Virus record (IMG/VR): IMGVR_UViG_3300042691_008669
Span: 1 to 24,978 of that record
From: a virus
DNA: 24,978 bases
Reading direction: 5' to 3' (one strand)
Part shown: piece after piece, positions 22,306-24,978 of the stretch
How positions within the stretch are numbered: position 1 is the first letter of the stretch
Layout of the letters: every line of letters begins with the position of its first letter
Program-made: the position numbers and the translations under genes
The notes under the pieces: generated by a model
The model's input: only the letters and a program-made list of their open reading frames with translations
Told to the model about the DNA's origin: nothing
Databases searched by the model: none

Positions 22306-24978
22306 TTATTTTAAAGCATTAGGGTCTTTAACACCATTTACCGCTAAATTAGCCTTTTTTTGTCTTAAATTTTGTGTTGAATAATTATTAAATGTATTTA
22401 TAAGGTTATTATATATTGTAGTATAACCACCTTCTCCAACTAATTCTTGAGGAATACTAACATCAACTCTTTTAAAGTTTCCTGATTTTGGATCATAAAT
22501 TTCATATGCACCACTTATTGAAACTACATTATTTTGTAATTCAGTCATTGTTGCATAACCACCATTAGGAACATTAAAAGTGTAACTTCCAGTTTCACTC
22601 ATATTAATTCTTGCTTTAATTGGATCAATTGTTTGACTTGCAGCTTGCAAAGGATTTCTATCTAGATTCTTTGGTACTTGAACAGATATTCTTCCTCCAG
22701 AATTTTGAATTTCTTTATAAAGAGCTTCATCTGTATCTTTAATTTTAGTAATTGCATCTTGAGAAAGATTGATTTGATAAGATGCATAATTTGGATCTCC
22801 AGCTACAGCTCTTTGATATTGAACAGAAGTAACATATCTTGATTCTCCTTTACTTGCTGTTACAGCATCTAGTAAAGTATTGTCTAGTACATTTCGTAAT
22901 TTTAAACCTTTTTCTGTTGCCGCTCCTTCTCCTTTTTCAGATGCATCTCCTAAACGTAATAATACTTCGTTAGGATTTCTTTTAAATGAATTTATAAGAG
23001 ATTGCATTTGTGTAGTTGCAACTACATTGTTTACAGTTGGATCATATACAACTTCAACAGCTCCGACATTCATTTGACCAGTTCCTAAGTTAACTTGACC
23101 TGAAGCATATAAATCATTATACACGCTATAAACAGAATTTTTATCATAAAATTTATTTACACCACTTAAAATTTTATCATATTCTTTACCAGCTATATCT
23201 CTATATTTATTAAAATCAACACTTCTTAATATATCTTCTTTTCTTTCATTTCTACCAAGCGGGGCTGCTGTTCTAAAAGGAGGTCTATATCCTGTACCAA
23301 AAGTATTCAATCTTTCAAATCTTCCTTGATAATTACCAGAAGAAATATAATCAGTAAGTTTATTTATATATGATTCAACATATTCTTCTTTAGTTACTGG
23401 TTTTTTAGTATTCTTGTTTCTAATATTTTCAATATTAAAAAATTGATCCTTACCTTCTTTAAATGAATTTGATGATATAAAACTATTAATACCATTTTCA
23501 AAACTTTCTATAAATTTAGATTCTGCTGTATTAATTACTGAAGAAGTTTCACTAATGCTTCTATAAAGATTAACAAGACTTGCATCATTTTTACCTTTAC
23601 CATCTTTTACATATACTGAATAATCATCAAATAACTTAGCAATTTTAGAAGCATTTGCAGGATTTAATGAAAGTTCTGCAAGTTTAGCAGCACTAATAGG
23701 TTTACCATCAAATGAAATTGGAGTGCCTTGAACACCAGAAACTCTAGAAATAAAATCAGCCATTTGCTGAACGTTTCTACCTTTTGCTTGTGTTAAAATA
23801 TTTTTATTTACTTCTACTGCATCACCTAAATCAATATCACCACCAGGTGTAGTAGGTATAGTTAATAAATTCCCAGGAACTATTTTAGCATCATCTTCAA
23901 GTTTCTTTTTAAACTCTGCAACTTTCATATCATTTAATGCTCTATGATCGTCAAGTGCATAAGGATTAGCTGTTACATCCGTACTAGTTTTAATATAGGC
24001 AGCAGTATTGGCTACATTACTAAATGTATTCATCATATCAATATTACGTTTTAAAGCTCTTGCTTTTAAAACATAATCTGATATACCATTTAATTCTTGT
24101 TCTTTACTATCTACAGTTTGTACTGCAGCTTTTAAAACATCTCTTTCTTTTAAAGATTCAAGATAATTTTTATGTTCATCTGAACCAGGAATAATACCTT
24201 CACTTTTAATAAGATCCTCATTAGCCCCAACACGTATATTAGATTTGTTATAATCTTCTCTTACACGTGTTACTAACTCATTATACTGCTTAGGAGCAGT
24301 TGCTAATATTTGATCCGCATATGCTTTTTGTGCTAACTCTTTAGAACCAAGCATTGGAGCTTGTTGAGTAACATAATCATTATATTGAACATATTCTAAG
24401 GTTTTATAATAATCATTAACTTTTGGATCATTTGCCATTAATAATGAAACATATTTCATCATGGGTAAAATAGCATTTTTACCATTTGTATGTGTAACTA
24501 ACCACTGACCTGATAAATTAGGAGGCGTTTTAATTTCAAACCCAGCTTCTTTAATGTAATCAAAAGCCATTTTGTTTACATCTACAAAAGGAGTATAGGT
24601 TGCTTTACCAGCACGTAATGCTTTTTCATCATCAGTTTCAGCAAATTCTTGTTTTTGATAAAGAAGAGCTTTAACACCTGTATCCCAATATGTAGCTTTT
24701 ATTTTTTCATCTGAAGAATCTTTTAAACTTTGTGCTTTTTGTAATTCATTACTCCACTGTTTAGTCCAAGTCATATCTTTTACAATATTGTTATCCTCAT
24801 AAAAAGGTTTAAAAACATTGCTAGCCAATTGTACATTTTGAGGAAGAGATAAATCAAGAGATGATATCTTTTTAATATTATCTTCTGCAGCTTTTAAAAA
24901 TTCTGCTTTTCTTTGTTGATTAACAGGTCTAGTCAAATCTGAATTAAGAATTGAACTATACACATCATTTACCTGACT
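22306..24978 (-). CDS. Large internal/ejected virion-type protein (partial, 5' end beyond right edge)
   Basis: The frame is open to the window edge, giving 890 residues and TAA at 22308-22306. A GTG at 24963-24961 could serve as a start, but codons S-Q-V-N-D continue upstream without a stop, so the true start is probably outside. The protein is Asn/Gln/Lys-rich, mainly helical in its first 450 residues, and has no catalytic motif I recognise. Residues near the edge include D-L-S-L-P-Q-N-V followed by F-K-P-F-Y-E-D, and about 115 further on Y-T-P-F-V-D-V-N-K-M-A. I recall these elements in large proteins encoded just before the polymerase genes of crAss-like phages. The C-terminal third (about 600-850) is richer in beta strands. 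It is followed after 2 nt by the 4623-aa gene, so both are co-transcribed. A cargo or ejection role is inferred. Confidence 0.7.
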   Translation of the reverse strand, partial: SQVNDVYSSILNSDLTRPVNQQRKAEFLKAAEDNIKKISSLDLSLPQNVQLASNVFKPFYEDNNIVKDMTWTKQWSNELQKAQSLKDSSDEKIKATYWDTGVKALLYQKQEFAETDDEKALRAGKATYTPFVDVNKMAFDYIKEAGFEIKTPPNLSGQWLVTHTNGKNAILPMMKYVSLLMANDPKVNDYYKTLEYVQYNDYVTQQAPMLGSKELAQKAYADQILATAPKQYNELVTRVREDYNKSNIRVGANEDLIKSEGIIPGSDEHKNYLESLKERDVLKAAVQTVDSKEQELNGISDYVLKARALKRNIDMMNTFSNVANTAAYIKTSTDVTANPYALDDHRALNDMKVAEFKKKLEDDAKIVPGNLLTIPTTPGGDIDLGDAVEVNKNILTQAKGRNVQQMADFISRVSGVQGTPISFDGKPISAAKLAELSLNPANASKIAKLFDDYSVYVKDGKGKNDASLVNLYRSISETSSVINTAESKFIESFENGINSFISSNSFKEGKDQFFNIENIRNKNTKKPVTKEEYVESYINKLTDYISSGNYQGRFERLNTFGTGYRPPFRTAAPLGRNERKEDILRSVDFNKYRDIAGKEYDKILSGVNKFYDKNSVYSVYNDLYASGQVNLGTGQMNVGAVEVVYDPTVNNVVATTQMQSLINSFKRNPNEVLLRLGDASEKGEGAATEKGLKLRNVLDNTLLDAVTASKGESRYVTSVQYQRAVAGDPNYASYQINLSQDAITKIKDTDEALYKEIQNSGGRISVQVPKNLDRNPLQAASQTIDPIKARINMSETGSYTFNVPNGGYATMTELQNNVVSISGAYEIYDPKSGNFKRVDVSIPQELVGEGGYTTIYNNLINTFNNYSTQNLRQKKANLAVNGVKDPNALK

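Noticed and set aside
24961-24963. GTG as the true start of the large protein at the right edge
   Set aside because: The frame continues open to the window end with no ribosome site at the GTG; a 5'-truncated gene is the simpler reading.
1-24978. tRNA genes, CRISPR arrays or insertion sequences
   Set aside because: Non-coding DNA totals only a few hundred bases and contains no cloverleaf, spaced direct repeats or transposase.

Overview
The window reads as part of a tailed-phage genome from the crAss-like group (order Crassvirales) or a close relative infecting Bacteroidota. Four things point there: strong AT richness with mostly absent Shine-Dalgarno sites; a run of giant virion-type proteins (at least 890, then 4623 and 1777 aa); an RNA polymerase-type D-F-D-x-D catalytic motif inside the largest of them; and a neighbouring compact lysis cassette. 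I see no bacterial chromosomal genes, tRNAs, CRISPR array or insertion sequence. The standard code appears to be in use: the 13.9-kb frame has no in-frame TAG or TGA, and TAA, TGA and TAG all serve as stops.

Right block (24978 down to 3095, minus strand): three head-to-tail genes with gaps of 2-3 nt. First is the C-terminal part of an ejected or internal virion-type protein that continues beyond the right edge. Next is the 4623-aa giant. It has an N-terminal region with glycine-rich hydrophobic segments, a central zinc-metallopeptidase-like module (H-E-A-F-H) and a C-terminal single-chain RNA polymerase module. That module has candidate beta-like and beta'-like barrels; the latter carries R-I-P...H-S followed by D-F-D-I-D. 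Last is a 1777-aa protein with a degenerate zincin-like module, a PD-(D/E)XK nuclease core and a C-terminal hydrophobic region. In known crAss-like phages the polymerase is packaged in the virion and injected to transcribe early genes. The layout here suggests an ejection, protease, nuclease and polymerase set, with more functions fused into one chain than usual.

Middle (2813-3094): a 51-aa gene on the plus strand is the only plus-strand gene supported. It ends at a 12-bp hairpin that can terminate both this gene and the giant operon. The 91-nt gap between it and the lysis operon holds an 8-bp inverted repeat and a TATAAT box, and is probably a divergent promoter/operator region.

Left block (2812 down to 1, minus strand): eight tightly packed genes with stop/start overlaps or 1-nt gaps. 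They are a two-TM small protein, a one-TM coiled-coil protein, an exported thioredoxin-fold protein with no cysteine, an Amidase_2 endolysin, a four-TM holin-family protein, a 47-aa basic protein, a 45-aa beta-rich protein, and the start of a probable fibre or decoration protein cut by the left edge. The cassette would release progeny by lysing the host: holin, amidase and accessory membrane/periplasmic proteins.
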